A stretch of 64,000 nucleotides of DNA from Dyadobacter subterraneus (lineage in GTDB: Bacteria; Bacteroidota; Bacteroidia; Cytophagales; Spirosomataceae), in assembly GCF_015221875.1 (NCBI RefSeq), contig NZ_JACYGY010000001.1, forward strand, positions 4,876,501 to 4,940,500, in the 5' to 3' direction. Shown one piece after another: positions 44,596-56,438 of this stretch. Under the pieces are notes generated by a model, which was given only the letters and a program-made list of their open reading frames with translations, was not told the DNA's origin and did no database searches. The first letter of the stretch is position 1, and each line of letters begins with the position of its first letter. Both the position numbers and the translations under genes were made by a program.

Positions 44596-45354
44596 ATGCT
44601 AAAAAAATCACTGGTACTTCTGCTTGTCATTGCAAGTGCAGTTTCCGCCCAGGCTCAGCAATTCAAAGTATTGCTATTTACAAAAACAGCAGGATTTCAT
44701 CACGAGTCTATTCATGAAGGCGTTGATGGCGTAAGGAAACTTGCAGCAAGACATAATTTCACTGTCGACTGGCAAGAAAATGCCTCTGTTTTTAATGAAA
44801 AACAACTTAAAGATTACGCTGCTGTCATTTTCCTTAACACAACGGGCGACATTTTGAACGAGGAGCAACAGACTGCTTTTGAAAAATTCATTCAGTCTGG
44901 AAAGGGCTGGGTGGGAATACACGCGGCTGCCGACACTGAGTATGAATGGCCGTGGTATACCAAAATGGTTGGGATGATGTTTAAAATTCATCCATCTCAA
45001 CAGACTGCTTATCTGGATGTTGTGGATAGTAATTTCCCAGGTCTTGAACGATTTCCAAAAAGAATGCTTTGGACTGATGAATGGTACGAATATCAAAAAC
45101 CATACAAATCCAATGACCTGAAATTCCTGATTGGCCTGGACGAAAAAACTTACGATCCAAAAACGAAATGGGGTGATAATGAAGGAAAAGGTATGGGAGA
45201 TTTTCACCCGATGTCATGGTATCACAAATATGATGGTGGCCGCGCGTTCTACACCGGTCTTGGCCACATCGGACTTGTGTATTCAGACCAGTCTTTCCTT
45301 GATCATTTGTATGGCGGGATTTATTGGGCTGCTACCGGGAAAGGAATTAAGTAA
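44596..45354 (+). CDS. ThuA-domain protein, secreted
   Basis: A 252-residue exported protein (signal peptide MLKKSLVLLLVIASAVSAQAQ) consisting of one ThuA domain, a class-I-glutamine-amidotransferase-like fold. Markers are VLLFTKTAGFHHESI, WVGIHAAADTEYEWPWYTKMVG, HPMSWYHKYDGGRAFYTGLGH and the C-terminal GGIYWA. ThuA proteins are linked to trehalose or other sugar use, and some to keto-sugar chemistry, but the activity is poorly defined. Single gene with its own terminator. Confidence 0.92.
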   Translation: MLKKSLVLLLVIASAVSAQAQQFKVLLFTKTAGFHHESIHEGVDGVRKLAARHNFTVDWQENASVFNEKQLKDYAAVIFLNTTGDILNEEQQTAFEKFIQSGKGWVGIHAAADTEYEWPWYTKMVGMMFKIHPSQQTAYLDVVDSNFPGLERFPKRMLWTDEWYEYQKPYKSNDLKFLIGLDEKTYDPKTKWGDNEGKGMGDFHPMSWYHKYDGGRAFYTGLGHIGLVYSDQSFLDHLYGGIYWAATGKGIK

Positions 45355-45390
45355 ACCATATTTGACCAGAAATAGTAAAATATAATTTTG

Positions 45391-45427
45391 AACTGCCTTG
45401 TTTTGTTAACAGGGCAGTTTTTTTGTT
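45391..45427 (+). terminator. terminator of the ThuA gene
   Basis: Arms AACTGCCTTGTT and AACAGGGCAGTT, paired except one position, then a run of T residues. The stem spans 45391-45419. Confidence 0.85.
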
Positions 45428-45550
45428 TCCTATTTTTAAAATCAATGTTGAATTTAAATCAGGAATAGGCAGGATCATAACCGTTTCTGACGTAATTTCC
45501 CACATTAAAAAAATGGAATAGAACAAATCCGCCTACCAAAACATAAACAA

Positions 45551-46426
45551 ATGAAGATCATCATTACAATCTTGCTCATTACATTTTCTACAAGTCTGAC
45601 TTTTGCGCAAACAAAAAAGCAAGAACAAAAAGATGAAAGCAAACCCTTTGTACTCGGAGTTATTGACGAAATCCAATCAGCTACCCTATCCGAGAAAAGA
45701 ATTTTAAATATTTATCTTCCAGAGGGTTATAACAGGAAAGACACAACCAGATATCCGGTTGTTTATCTGCTTGATGGCTCGGCTGATGAAGATTTTATTC
45801 ATATCAGCGGACTTTTTCAATTTAATAATTTTTCCTGGATCAACCGTGTTCCAAAATCGATTGTTGTAGGCATTGCAAACGTCGATCGTAAAAGAGATTT
45901 TACTTTTCCCACAACGCTGGATGCGGATAAAAAAAGATTTCCAACCACAGGCCATTCGGAGAAATTCATTACTTTTTTGGAAAAAGAATTGCAGCCGTTT
46001 ATTGAAAAAAAATATAAAAGCAATGCTTCCAAAATGCTTATCGGTCAATCCTTTGGCGGACTTTTGGCTACTGAAATTTTACTAAAAAAGCCGACATTAT
46101 TTTCAAAGTATATCATCATCAGTCCAAGTATGTGGTGGGATAATGGTTCACTTTTCAAACAATCCTCTCCTATTTTGCAACCTGAATTTTCGCAAAAAAC
46201 TGATGTCTATATTGGCGTAGGAAAAGAAGGATTGACTCCCGGCGATAATCCTCGTGTCATGGAAGTCGATGCCAACTTGTTGGTTGAAAAACTGAGGAAA
46301 ACAAAAAGTAAAAACGTCAACATTTACTTTGATTATTTACCGGAAGAAGATCACGCAACGATAACGCATCAGGCCGTTTTTAATGCGCTGAGATTACTTT
46401 TCCCTGTCAATAATAAAGCCGAATAA
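45551..46426 (+). CDS. secreted esterase of the IroE/Fes-like alpha/beta hydrolase group
   Basis: A 291-residue protein with signal peptide MKIIITILLITFSTSLTFAQ. The pattern RILNIYLPEGYN, PVVYLLDGSADEDFI, GQSFGG with Ser167, ISPSMWWDNG and EEDHATITHQ is that of the esterase-D/ferri-siderophore esterase group. Related proteins are often annotated as siderophore esterases, but no iron genes are near, so the natural ester is unknown. Confidence 0.87.
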   Translation: MKIIITILLITFSTSLTFAQTKKQEQKDESKPFVLGVIDEIQSATLSEKRILNIYLPEGYNRKDTTRYPVVYLLDGSADEDFIHISGLFQFNNFSWINRVPKSIVVGIANVDRKRDFTFPTTLDADKKRFPTTGHSEKFITFLEKELQPFIEKKYKSNASKMLIGQSFGGLLATEILLKKPTLFSKYIIISPSMWWDNGSLFKQSSPILQPEFSQKTDVYIGVGKEGLTPGDNPRVMEVDANLLVEKLRKTKSKNVNIYFDYLPEEDHATITHQAVFNALRLLFPVNNKAE

Positions 46427-46649
46427 GAAGAATGGAAAAAAATTATGGTTGATAAAACTTTTTCATTTTCCAGAATAGTGAAGATTTTTTGCTGACCAGC
46501 CTTTTGGCTCTTTAAAGATCAATTGCCAGGTACATTAACAGTTACTATTCTTTTTTTGATAAATACAACGGATTATCAGGCATTTGAACAAAATGTCTGT
46601 CTGAAAACCAATCTCAGATTGTGTAAAATGTTAATCTCACATTCAACTA

Positions 46650-46684
46650 ATAGATTTTAACTATTGAATTATAGAATTAATCGA

Positions 46685-46685
<1 letters not shown>
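46650..46685 (+). promoter_or_regulatory. candidate OxyR-binding site upstream of katG
   Basis: ATAG-N7-CTAT-N6-ATAG-N7-CGAT. The first half (ATAGATTTTAACTAT, 46650-46664) matches the OxyR half-site ATAGnTnnnAnCTAT completely. The second half, starting at 46671, has two deviations and the middle spacer is six rather than seven bases. It ends at the candidate -33 element, the position expected for an activator. Confidence 0.6.
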
Positions 46686-49051
<2,366 letters not shown>

Positions 49052-49077
49052 ATTTTGATAGAACAACAAATAAAATG

Positions 49078-49112
49078 GCCGTTCCGGGAATACTTCGGGA
49101 CGGCTATTTTTG
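49078..49112 (+). terminator. katG terminator
   Basis: GCCGTTCC (49078-49085) pairs with GGGACGGC (49097-49104) with one G-T wobble, followed by TATTTTTG. Confidence 0.8.
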
Positions 49113-49410
49113 TATTAACGGATTACAATTTCTTTTCTCTATTTAAAAGCAAAAGATAACCTCTTGTAATCAGTTTATTTTTCGTTCGAGTACCCTTCCA
49201 CTCCTATCTGAACTTCTAGTTAAGTGTTTTGGAAGACAATTTCGTCAGCTTCAAGTTCTTTTGTTAGTCTAAGTAAAACTTTCACTGTTATATTAGGCTT
49301 CTCTTTATGAAGTTTATATATCATAAATTGTCATTCTTGTAATCAGGTAACTAAGGAACAGATTGCCACAAGTTTAGTATTATATAGTTTAAAAAAATAA
49401 CCTTAAAAAA
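49113..49410. other. intergenic region
   Basis: About 300 bases between the katG terminator and the SDR gene, AT-rich, with no recognisable gene or site beyond the presumed SDR promoter. Confidence 0.4.
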
Positions 49411-50010
49411 ATGAAAATCATCATTGTAGGTGCCACAGGCACAATCGGAAAACACGTTGTCAAAGCGCTTGAATCCGCGCATGAAATCGTAAAAGTTGGT
49501 TCAAAAAGCGGTGACTTTCAGGTCGATATTTCCAGTCTTGAATCCATAGAGTCCTTATTCAAACAAGTGGGACCATTTGATGCGTTAGTATCCGCAGCAG
49601 GCGACGCACATTTTGGTCCACTTCCGCAAATGACGGATTCCGATTTCAGAAAAGGTGTAGATAGCAAATTGATGGGACAGGTTAACCTGGTACTTATCGG
49701 CCAGAAATATATTAATCCCAAAGGTTCTTTCACGCTGACATCCGGCAGTCTTGCAGAAGATCCAATTATTTACGGTTCTGCGGTAAGTGCTATTAACGGC
49801 GCGTTGAACGGCTTTATCAAAGGAGCATCACTTGAACTTGAAAACGGTGTGCGTATTAACGCTGTGGCTCCCGGCGTTGTCGAAGAATCCCCGGCATATT
49901 TCCCTTATTTTCCAGGCGATATTCCTGTAAAAATGCACCGTGTTGCACAGGCTTATTACAAGAGTGTTATGGGTGGACAGACTGGGCAGGTTTATTTTGT
50001 CCCTGGGTGA
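49411..50010 (+). CDS. short atypical SDR-family oxidoreductase
   Basis: A 199-residue protein with an N-terminal Rossmann motif (IIIVGATGTIGKHV) and an SDR core (DALVSAAGDAHFGPL, SFTLTSGSL, GVRINAVAPGVV). The active-site region reads YGSAVSAINGALNGF, so the Lys of the YxxxK motif is absent. This lysine-less compact form of about 200 residues is a known SDR subgroup. Catalysis may differ or be lost. No pathway partner is adjacent. Confidence 0.87.
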   Translation: MKIIIVGATGTIGKHVVKALESAHEIVKVGSKSGDFQVDISSLESIESLFKQVGPFDALVSAAGDAHFGPLPQMTDSDFRKGVDSKLMGQVNLVLIGQKYINPKGSFTLTSGSLAEDPIIYGSAVSAINGALNGFIKGASLELENGVRINAVAPGVVEESPAYFPYFPGDIPVKMHRVAQAYYKSVMGGQTGQVYFVPG

Positions 50011-50671
50011 GGGTTTGGTGTATTCTAATTTTTATTAGCCTTGGACTTTTGTCTGGGGCTTTAATTCTCTTGACAAGGTTTTATTTAAAAGTGATTTTAT
50101 TTATCAAGTTACTTGAGTCTTATCCGTGGTCTGTGTCCTCACAGATCTGAATTGAATAGAATTACTTTTTATCCGTGGTCCGTGTCTTCACAGACCGGAA
50201 TTGAATAGAATTACTTTTTATCCGTGGTCCGTGTCTTCACAGACCGGAATTGACTAGAATTACTTTTTATCCGTGGTCTGTGTCCTCACAGACCTGAATT
50301 GAATAGAATAATTACTTTTTATCCGTGGTCCGTGTCTTCACAGACCGGAATTGACTAGAAATTAATTCTTATCCGTGGTCTGTGTCCTCACAGACCTGAA
50401 TTGAATAGAATTACTTTTTATCCGTGGTCCGTGTCTTCACAGACCGGAATTGACTAGAAATTGCTATTTAATTTGCAAACTCTACACATTTGTTTTAATC
50501 ACTTACCATTCATAAATTCCAGCATCATTACGCTTCCAGTCCTGTGTCTTCACGCTGACTTTCACAAGTATCCATTTCCACACATAAGTTGCTTTCAATA
50601 ATTTTGGTCTTTCATGTATCGATTTCTGATTTTATAAGTCTAAGTAAGACATATAAATCAGCTAAAAATTT
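50011..50671. other. REP-array region between SDR and transposase
   Basis: Contains seven tandem hairpin units (50121-50465). A weak further relative of the hairpin is visible near 50537-50560 (CCTGTGTCTTCAC). There is no coding frame. Confidence 0.7.
50121..50465 (+). repeat. seven tandem REP-like hairpin units
   Basis: Units start near 50121, 50170, 50219, 50269, 50320, 50370 and 50419, a period of 49-51 bases. Each has the head TATCCGTGG, a hairpin of the form GGTCTGTG-TCCT-CACAGACC (with C/T variants) and a linker GAATTGA(A/C)TAGAATTACTTTT. Two sub-variants alternate. The same hairpin in the opposite direction follows the adjacent RAYT gene. Confidence 0.9.
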
Positions 50672-51238
50672 ATGACACCTAATGAGCACCAGGAAAGTAA
50701 ATATCGTAACTCCCGTATGGATTTTAATCAGGTTTACTTTTGGACGGATACCATAAAAGATTGGAAACATTTACTCAAATCCGACAAATACAAAGACCTT
50801 ATAATTTCCAGCTGGCAAGAGCTAATAAGACGGAATCAAATTATTATTTATGCCTTTGTCATTATGCCCAATCACTTACATTTAGTTTGGGAAATAAAAG
50901 AGCCGAATGGTAAAGAGATGCCCCACGCAAGTTTTAATAAATTTACGAGCCATATGATATTGAAAGACGTAAAAATTAATCATCCTAATGTGTTACCATA
51001 TTTCAAAGTGGATGAAAAGGAAAGGCAATATCGAATTTGGCAACGAGATCCACTTGCTGTATTAATGGATTCAAAACAGAAAATTGAACAAAAAATTACT
51101 TACATACATTGAAACCCACTTCAAGAACGTTGGAATCTGGTATCTCGCCCGGAGAACTACCGCTGGTCTTCCGCAGAATTTTACGAATCTGGCAATGATG
51201 CATTTGGTATTTTGACACATTATGGTGAGCGGTTTTAA
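50672..51238 (+). pseudogene. REP-associated tyrosine transposase (RAYT, Y1/IS200-like) with in-frame TGA
   Basis: The frame from 50672 to TAA at 51236-51238 encodes a full-length RAYT of about 188 codons. It has the HUH motif MPNHLHLVW and the tyrosine motif ITYIH, followed by NPLQERW and YRWSSAEFYESG. A TGA at 51110-51112, immediately after YIH, truncates it to 146 residues. The catalytic HUH and Tyr lie before the stop, but the conserved C-terminal segment is lost. RAYTs are domesticated single-strand transposases that act on REP hairpins, and arrays of such hairpins flank this gene. Decay or a sequencing error may explain the stop. Confidence 0.85.
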
Positions 51239-51497
51239 GATAATAATGTGGTTAGACAATTATCTGATTAGGACCTGTGGAGATCCCGGCCACCGAATTA
51301 GTTATTTCGCCAGCTCAAAAAAGGTCTGTGAAGACACAGACCACGGAGTTGTATTCTGACACATTATAGTGAACGTTTTTAAAATAATAATGTGGTTAGA
51401 CAATTATCTGATTAGGATCTGTGAAGATGTTGGCCACGGAATTAGTTAGTTCGCCAGCTCCAAAAAGGTCTGTGAAGACACAGACCACGGAGTTGAA
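51210..51497. repeat. 144-base tandem duplication carrying inverted REP hairpins
   Basis: Two copies, about 51210-51353 and 51354-51497. Each starts with the last codons of the RAYT gene (TTGACACATTATGGTGA or a variant) and ends with the hairpin GGTCTGTG-AAGA-CACAGACC plus ACGG (51323-51346 and 51467-51490). Each also holds a degenerate hairpin (51271-51295 and 51415-51439). These hairpins are the reverse complement of those in the array at 50121. Confidence 0.85.
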
Positions 51498-51539
51498 AAG
51501 TAAAGCCGACAAAGTGCTCAGTTCAGTTTCGGAAACAAT

Positions 51540-52604
51540 TCAGGATGGAATTTCCTTATTTATTTTTTCTTCAGCCAATGCAAGCTCCTCCTCGTCAGCC
51601 TGAGGTTCTTCCTGCTCTAAAAAGGCGCTTTGTTCGTATTGCAATGCAATAAGGATCGGAAAATGATCCGATGAAAAGTTATCTAATCGTGAAAGTCTGA
51701 CCAGCTTAAAATCTGTTGAACAGAAAGCATGATCCAATGGAAAACGCAAAAAAGGTATTTTTGCATGAAACGTATTATAAAATCCCCGGCCGATCCTCGG
51801 ATCCAGAAGTCCGCTTATTTTGGTAAAAAGATCAGTGGTGTAAGACCACGCAACATCGTTCAAATCGCCCACCACAACTGTTGGTTTATTGTTTTCCTGA
51901 ACCTCTTTGGCTACCAATAACAGTTCTTTATCCCTTTCTGTTGAATGGCTATTTTCTCCTGGTACGGGCGGTGTGGGATGCACACAATACATATCGAAGA
52001 TTTTGCCGGAAGATAATTTCACACCAGTTTTAATAGAAGGAATCTCATCGTCGACCAAAAACCTGACTTTCGGATTGATTAGTTCAAGTTTTGAATAAAG
52101 CAGCATCCCATAAGTATTTTCCTGCGGAGCCAAAACCTGATATGGATATTTGTCGTTTAGCTCTTTTGTCTGTTCATACCAAAACAGATCTGTTTCCAAA
52201 AGCAACACAATATCCGGATCATTCTGATAAAGCATTTTCAAACAACCTTTGGTGTTTTTGTTGTCCTGAAATACATTAGAAGAAATAATTGAAACCTGAT
52301 TATCAGAATCTATCTGCTCGACTTTGAGGATTACCTTTTTTGCAAAAATCGTAAAGGGATAAATCTGATAAATAAGAAAAACAGAATTCGCGATCAGCAG
52401 TGACAGAAAGAATATATCAAATGGTGAAGAGTCGAGAAATAAAGAACAATAGACGATGATGACTACCAGATTAAAAAAAAGCTTTTGAATCCGGGGATAT
52501 TCAAAAACCCGAAAGGCCCAATAATCGTTTTTAATGAGCGGAATTAAGGAAAATAATATTATAACTGCACCACTGATTTGTAGGGCAATTTGAAATGAAT
52601 GCAT
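51540..52604 (-). CDS. membrane-anchored endonuclease/exonuclease/phosphatase family protein
   Basis: A 354-residue protein with three N-terminal membrane helices (about 5-25, 43-58 and 64-85) followed by an EEP domain. Its metal and catalytic motifs are SNVFQDN, LLLETD, HPTPP, GDLND and SSDHFPI. The membrane form resembles YafD-like or vancomycin-associated EEP proteins and probably acts on phosphoesters at the outer face. The acidic C-terminal tail (EQEEPQADEEELALAEE) abuts the REP region. Confidence 0.85.
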   Translation of the reverse strand: MHSFQIALQISGAVIILFSLIPLIKNDYWAFRVFEYPRIQKLFFNLVVIIVYCSLFLDSSPFDIFFLSLLIANSVFLIYQIYPFTIFAKKVILKVEQIDSDNQVSIISSNVFQDNKNTKGCLKMLYQNDPDIVLLLETDLFWYEQTKELNDKYPYQVLAPQENTYGMLLYSKLELINPKVRFLVDDEIPSIKTGVKLSSGKIFDMYCVHPTPPVPGENSHSTERDKELLLVAKEVQENNKPTVVVGDLNDVAWSYTTDLFTKISGLLDPRIGRGFYNTFHAKIPFLRFPLDHAFCSTDFKLVRLSRLDNFSSDHFPILIALQYEQSAFLEQEEPQADEEELALAEEKINKEIPS

Positions 52605-52855
52605 ACTAAAACTAATGAGTGGTAAGAATAAACTAAAAAGGGTATTCTGGTTATGTTAATTAACCCGATTACCTGAACCGAATCTCGTCACTTAAAATCT
52701 TTTTACCAAGAATATAAAAAACCTTTTTAGTAATTCGGATAATATTATTCACTTCCTATAATGCAGGATCACTTGGAAAAACGACTGTCCTGTGAGTTTT
52801 TCTAAGGTTTTCTTTTGATATTCCCGCTTCCAGGTGAGTAAGGCGTTTTTAAAAC

Positions 52856-52889
52856 AAAAAACCTGTAAACTTTTGATTTACAGGTTTTT
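52856..52889 (-). terminator. terminator of the tRNA-Ser gene
   Basis: Thirteen-base perfect arms (core AACCTGTAAA / TTTACAGGTT) at 52856-52868 and 52877-52889; read leftward the stem runs into TTTTTTGTTTT. It begins 15 bases beyond the 3' end of the tRNA. The remaining spacer back to 52605 shows no gene. Confidence 0.85.
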
Positions 52890-52903
52890 AATTTTCCATT
52901 GTG

Positions 52904-52988
<85 letters not shown>

Positions 52989-53201
52989 GTGTGTTACGGC
53001 GTATCCGAAACGTGGTGCAAAGGTAAACAGATTTATTTCACCTGCAATAGTCTGTTAAAAATATTATTTGATTTTATTTTTCAATAATTCAATCGAAATA
53101 AATAACTGCTTCTTTATTAGAATATTGACTTATTTAAAATTATGAAAAAAAATTTGTCAGGATGAAGTATATTTTTTCTCCGAATTCTAAAATTGATGTT
53201 T

Positions 53202-54545
53202 TCACAAATCTTCTCTAAATCTTATTTCAATAATTTCTTTTGTTAGTTCTTTGATTTTGTAACGCTCATCCGTCCTTAAACCAATCACCCAAAGAATATC
53301 TCCATTTCCATTGCACAAAACTTTCGCTTTCTGCTTTTGATTTACATTTAATTTTAAATCAATGAAAAGGTCACTGACTTTTTTTCTTTTCCCTTTCATT
53401 CCGAAAGGGAAAAATGCATCGCCTTTTGTCCAGGTTCTTATAACTAGCGGAAAAACCAATTGGGAAAAATCAAGAAAGATTGAACTGGTTTTCTTATCAA
53501 TTTTGAATATGTCCGATTTTGAAAATTTTCGTAATTCAAACGTCAACTTACCCGTTTTAAATATTCCTTCTTGATAATCAGTTATTAATTCCTCCTCAGC
53601 CTCCGAATCTTCCTTTTTTGAAACAATAAAAGAATCTCTGTCTTTTAAAACCAGATGCGTAGCGGAGTGAAATACTTTTCCGGATATTCCTTTGGCTGCC
53701 AAAAACATCTCCTGAGCTTGTATATAACTAAAACCAAAATCCTGTAAAATGAACCAGAGCCCATATGCAGGTTCAGGAGAATTTAAAATTGCTTTGATTG
53801 AAACATATAAATCCCCATCGATCTCTTTGGTTACTTCTTTTTGCCAAACTTTCAGAAAACTGTTTAATAATATTTCTGCTGATCCGAGTCGTTGGGACGT
53901 AACGCCAAAGGTTTTTTCCAAAGACGGATTCATTCTTTTCAAGACCGGCACAACTTCATGTCTGATTAAATTACGCTTATAGTCGTTGCTAAAATTTGAG
54001 CTATCTTCCCGAAACACCAATTGATTATCAGATACATATTGCAAAATCTGTTCTTTTGAAGCAAATAATAACGGACGTATTAAATGTTGATTCAAAACAG
54101 AAATCCCATGTAATCCTGCAAGTCCGGTACCTCTGGTCAGATTCAGTAATACAGTTTCAAAGGCATCGTTGGCATGATGTGCAGTTGCAACAAAATCTAT
54201 ATTTTGAGTTTTCCTTACTTCTCCAAACCATTGATAGCGTAAATCTCTGGCAGCCATTTGTGTAGAAATACCTTTTTCGACAGCAATTTTTTTGGTCTCA
54301 AACCGAGTCACAAAAAATGGAAAATTGTATTGTTCAGCAAGTTGTCTCACAAATAATTCGTCCCCATCCGATTCTGCATCTCTAAGGCCAAAATTGCAAT
54401 GCGCAATGCTGGCCGCAAAACCGGCACGGTAAAATAAATCAGCTAAAACTACGGAATCTGCTCCTCCGCTCACTGTTAAAAGAGTCGATTTCTCGGAGAG
54501 ATCCAGCTTTTGTTGGTTAATAAAAGTTAAAAAAGACTCCAACAT
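53202..54545 (-). CDS. tilS: tRNA(Ile)-lysidine synthetase
   Basis: A 447-residue TilS. The ATP-PPi loop SGGADS (residues 26-31) opens the N-terminal N-type ATPase domain. AHCNFGLRDAESDGDE, ATAHHANDAFETVLLNLTRGTGLAGLHG and RPLL follow in the expected order, then the TilS C-terminal domain (about 375-447). It modifies the wobble base of the AUA-reading tRNA-Ile and is essential in most bacteria. Divergent from the OstA-like gene. Confidence 0.96.
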   Translation of the reverse strand: MLESFLTFINQQKLDLSEKSTLLTVSGGADSVVLADLFYRAGFAASIAHCNFGLRDAESDGDELFVRQLAEQYNFPFFVTRFETKKIAVEKGISTQMAARDLRYQWFGEVRKTQNIDFVATAHHANDAFETVLLNLTRGTGLAGLHGISVLNQHLIRPLLFASKEQILQYVSDNQLVFREDSSNFSNDYKRNLIRHEVVPVLKRMNPSLEKTFGVTSQRLGSAEILLNSFLKVWQKEVTKEIDGDLYVSIKAILNSPEPAYGLWFILQDFGFSYIQAQEMFLAAKGISGKVFHSATHLVLKDRDSFIVSKKEDSEAEEELITDYQEGIFKTGKLTFELRKFSKSDIFKIDKKTSSIFLDFSQLVFPLVIRTWTKGDAFFPFGMKGKRKKVSDLFIDLKLNVNQKQKAKVLCNGNGDILWVIGLRTDERYKIKELTKEIIEIRFREDL

Positions 54546-54662
54546 GATCTGAAGAGATGTATTTGGTGTAATTTTGGCAAAATATCAACAGATATCTTTT
54601 ACCGCAATCACAATGAATCAGGTACAATTTCCTATTTCAAAGGTAAAAGAAACCATAGCAAC

Positions 54663-56270
54663 ATGAAGAAAAAATTATTTATAAAAGTTTGCAACCCTTT
54701 TAAACTTTTACGCGTCATATCTATCAAAGACCAGGTTATACGATTGACGTTCTTTACTTTATTGTTTGCCTCGCCATATGTTGTGGCTCAGCAGGTTATC
54801 CCTCCTACCCAGGGCGGACAACAGTCTGATATTGTAGAGCTTTTAAAATCTGATGAACTGGAACTGATCAGTGAAAACGGAGTAGATAGTCGCCGTGTCA
54901 CCAATGGAGTTTTCAAACATAAAGGTGCGTTAATGTACAGCGATCTTGCAATACAAAATGTCAGCACTAATATTATTGAGGCTTATGGAAACGTCAGAAT
55001 TGTGCAGGGTGACACGATTACCGTTACAGGTGATACACTTCATTATTTTGGGAATACCAGATATGCGATTGTCAGTGGAAGAAAAGCTATACTAAAAGAT
55101 AAAAAAAGTACTTTGACCACGCGAAAAATTGAGTATGACATGGCTAATGGCATTGCATACTACAAAGTTCCGGGCCGCACAGTTGATATTGAAAATGTAC
55201 TGACCAGTAATGAGGGTACTTATAATACGAATACGAAAGAATTCAGATATTATAAAAAAGTAAAGCTGGTCAATAAAAAATATACACTCACTACCGATAC
55301 TTTACTTTATAATTCCGTCACAAAATGGTCTTATTTTAATGGACCCAGTAAGATTGTAAATAAGGACGGTACATTGTTAAGTAAAAAAGGACAGTATAAT
55401 TCACTCACAGGTGAGTCTGTTTTCCAGACCAGAACCACCGTGGATAATGAAACATACACACTAACCGCAGATTCTCTTTTTGTTGAAGGCCAAAAAAATA
55501 ATGGTCAGGGAAAAGGAAATGTCGTTATGGTTGCGAAGAAGGATAATACGATTCTGAACGGCGATCACGGATTTTACCGGAAAGCAGAAGGTTTTTCGAA
55601 AATATATGGTCATGCGTATGTCCGGAATGTGGTGCAGAAGGATACGCTTTACATAAGAGCTGATACTTTATATTCTTTTGAAAATACCAGAGACAGTACG
55701 AGGCGGCTTGTCGGACAAAAGAATGTATTTATATATAAATCGGATTTTCAGGGAAAATGTGATTCAATAAGTTATAACACAGCCGATTCCACAATTTTGT
55801 TTTTTAAAAAACCAATTCTGTGGAGTAGTCAGCATTACCAGATGGAGGGCGACACGATTAGCGCATTCCTGGTAAATAATGCGATACACCGGATGTTGCT
55901 GAGAAGTAAAGCGTTTGTTATCACCGAAGACACACTGGTTTCCCAGTTTAACCAGGTAAAAGGACGCACAATTAACGCCTATTTCGCAGCAGAAAGTAAA
56001 TTGAAGCAGGTGCTAGTGGACGGAAATGGGGAAAGCGCTTACTATGCAATTGACGATAAGGAAAAAATGATCGGTTTAAATCGTGTAGAGTGTGGAAAAA
56101 TGAACCTTCTTTTTGTAGATAACCGTGTAAATAGAATCGCATTTATCACAAAACCGGATGGAAGATTAATTCCTCCAAGGCAAATTAAACCGGCAGAACG
56201 TCAATTAGATGGTTTTAACTGGCGGATAACAGACAAACCAACAAAATCGCAGACAACCTGGCGAGAATAA
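54663..56270 (+). CDS. OstA-like protein (LptA/LptD-N fold)
   Basis: A 535-residue exported protein with a hydrophobic stretch near residues 30-43 ending at VAQQ. The rest is a long series of beta strands with repeats such as GDTITVTGDTLHYFGN, LTTRKIEYDMANGIAYY and GTYNTNTKEFRYYKKV, the OstA-like jelly-roll that carries LPS through the periplasm. The family is standard in Bacteroidota near tilS and bamD genes. It probably helps LPS transport to the outer membrane. Confidence 0.88.
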   Translation: MKKKLFIKVCNPFKLLRVISIKDQVIRLTFFTLLFASPYVVAQQVIPPTQGGQQSDIVELLKSDELELISENGVDSRRVTNGVFKHKGALMYSDLAIQNVSTNIIEAYGNVRIVQGDTITVTGDTLHYFGNTRYAIVSGRKAILKDKKSTLTTRKIEYDMANGIAYYKVPGRTVDIENVLTSNEGTYNTNTKEFRYYKKVKLVNKKYTLTTDTLLYNSVTKWSYFNGPSKIVNKDGTLLSKKGQYNSLTGESVFQTRTTVDNETYTLTADSLFVEGQKNNGQGKGNVVMVAKKDNTILNGDHGFYRKAEGFSKIYGHAYVRNVVQKDTLYIRADTLYSFENTRDSTRRLVGQKNVFIYKSDFQGKCDSISYNTADSTILFFKKPILWSSQHYQMEGDTISAFLVNNAIHRMLLRSKAFVITEDTLVSQFNQVKGRTINAYFAAESKLKQVLVDGNGESAYYAIDDKEKMIGLNRVECGKMNLLFVDNRVNRIAFITKPDGRLIPPRQIKPAERQLDGFNWRITDKPTKSQTTWRE

Positions 56271-56349
56271 TTAAAAAATGGTCGTTTGGTTAAAATCAGG
56301 CATGATTATTTTAAAATAAAAAATAAAAGTGCTCGGTCACACAATATAT

Positions 56350-56381
56350 TTTGAAGTTCCAATTTTTTCTGTATATTTTTG
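56350..56381 (+). promoter_or_regulatory. Bacteroidota-type promoter of the T9SS protein gene
   Basis: TTTG at 56350-56353, 20 bases, TATTTTTG at 56374-56381. Both boxes match the -33/-7 consensus exactly with correct spacing, 57 bases before the ATG at 56439. Confidence 0.65.
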
Positions 56382-56438
56382 TAACGTACTTTTTAATGAG
56401 CGTGAAAGAAGTTATTAAAAGTATTCTGTTTTACAGCT

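Noticed and set aside
50121..50465. Regular repeats resembling a CRISPR array
   Set aside because: The segments between the hairpins are themselves nearly identical, no cas genes are present, and the unit is the same hairpin found around the RAYT gene.
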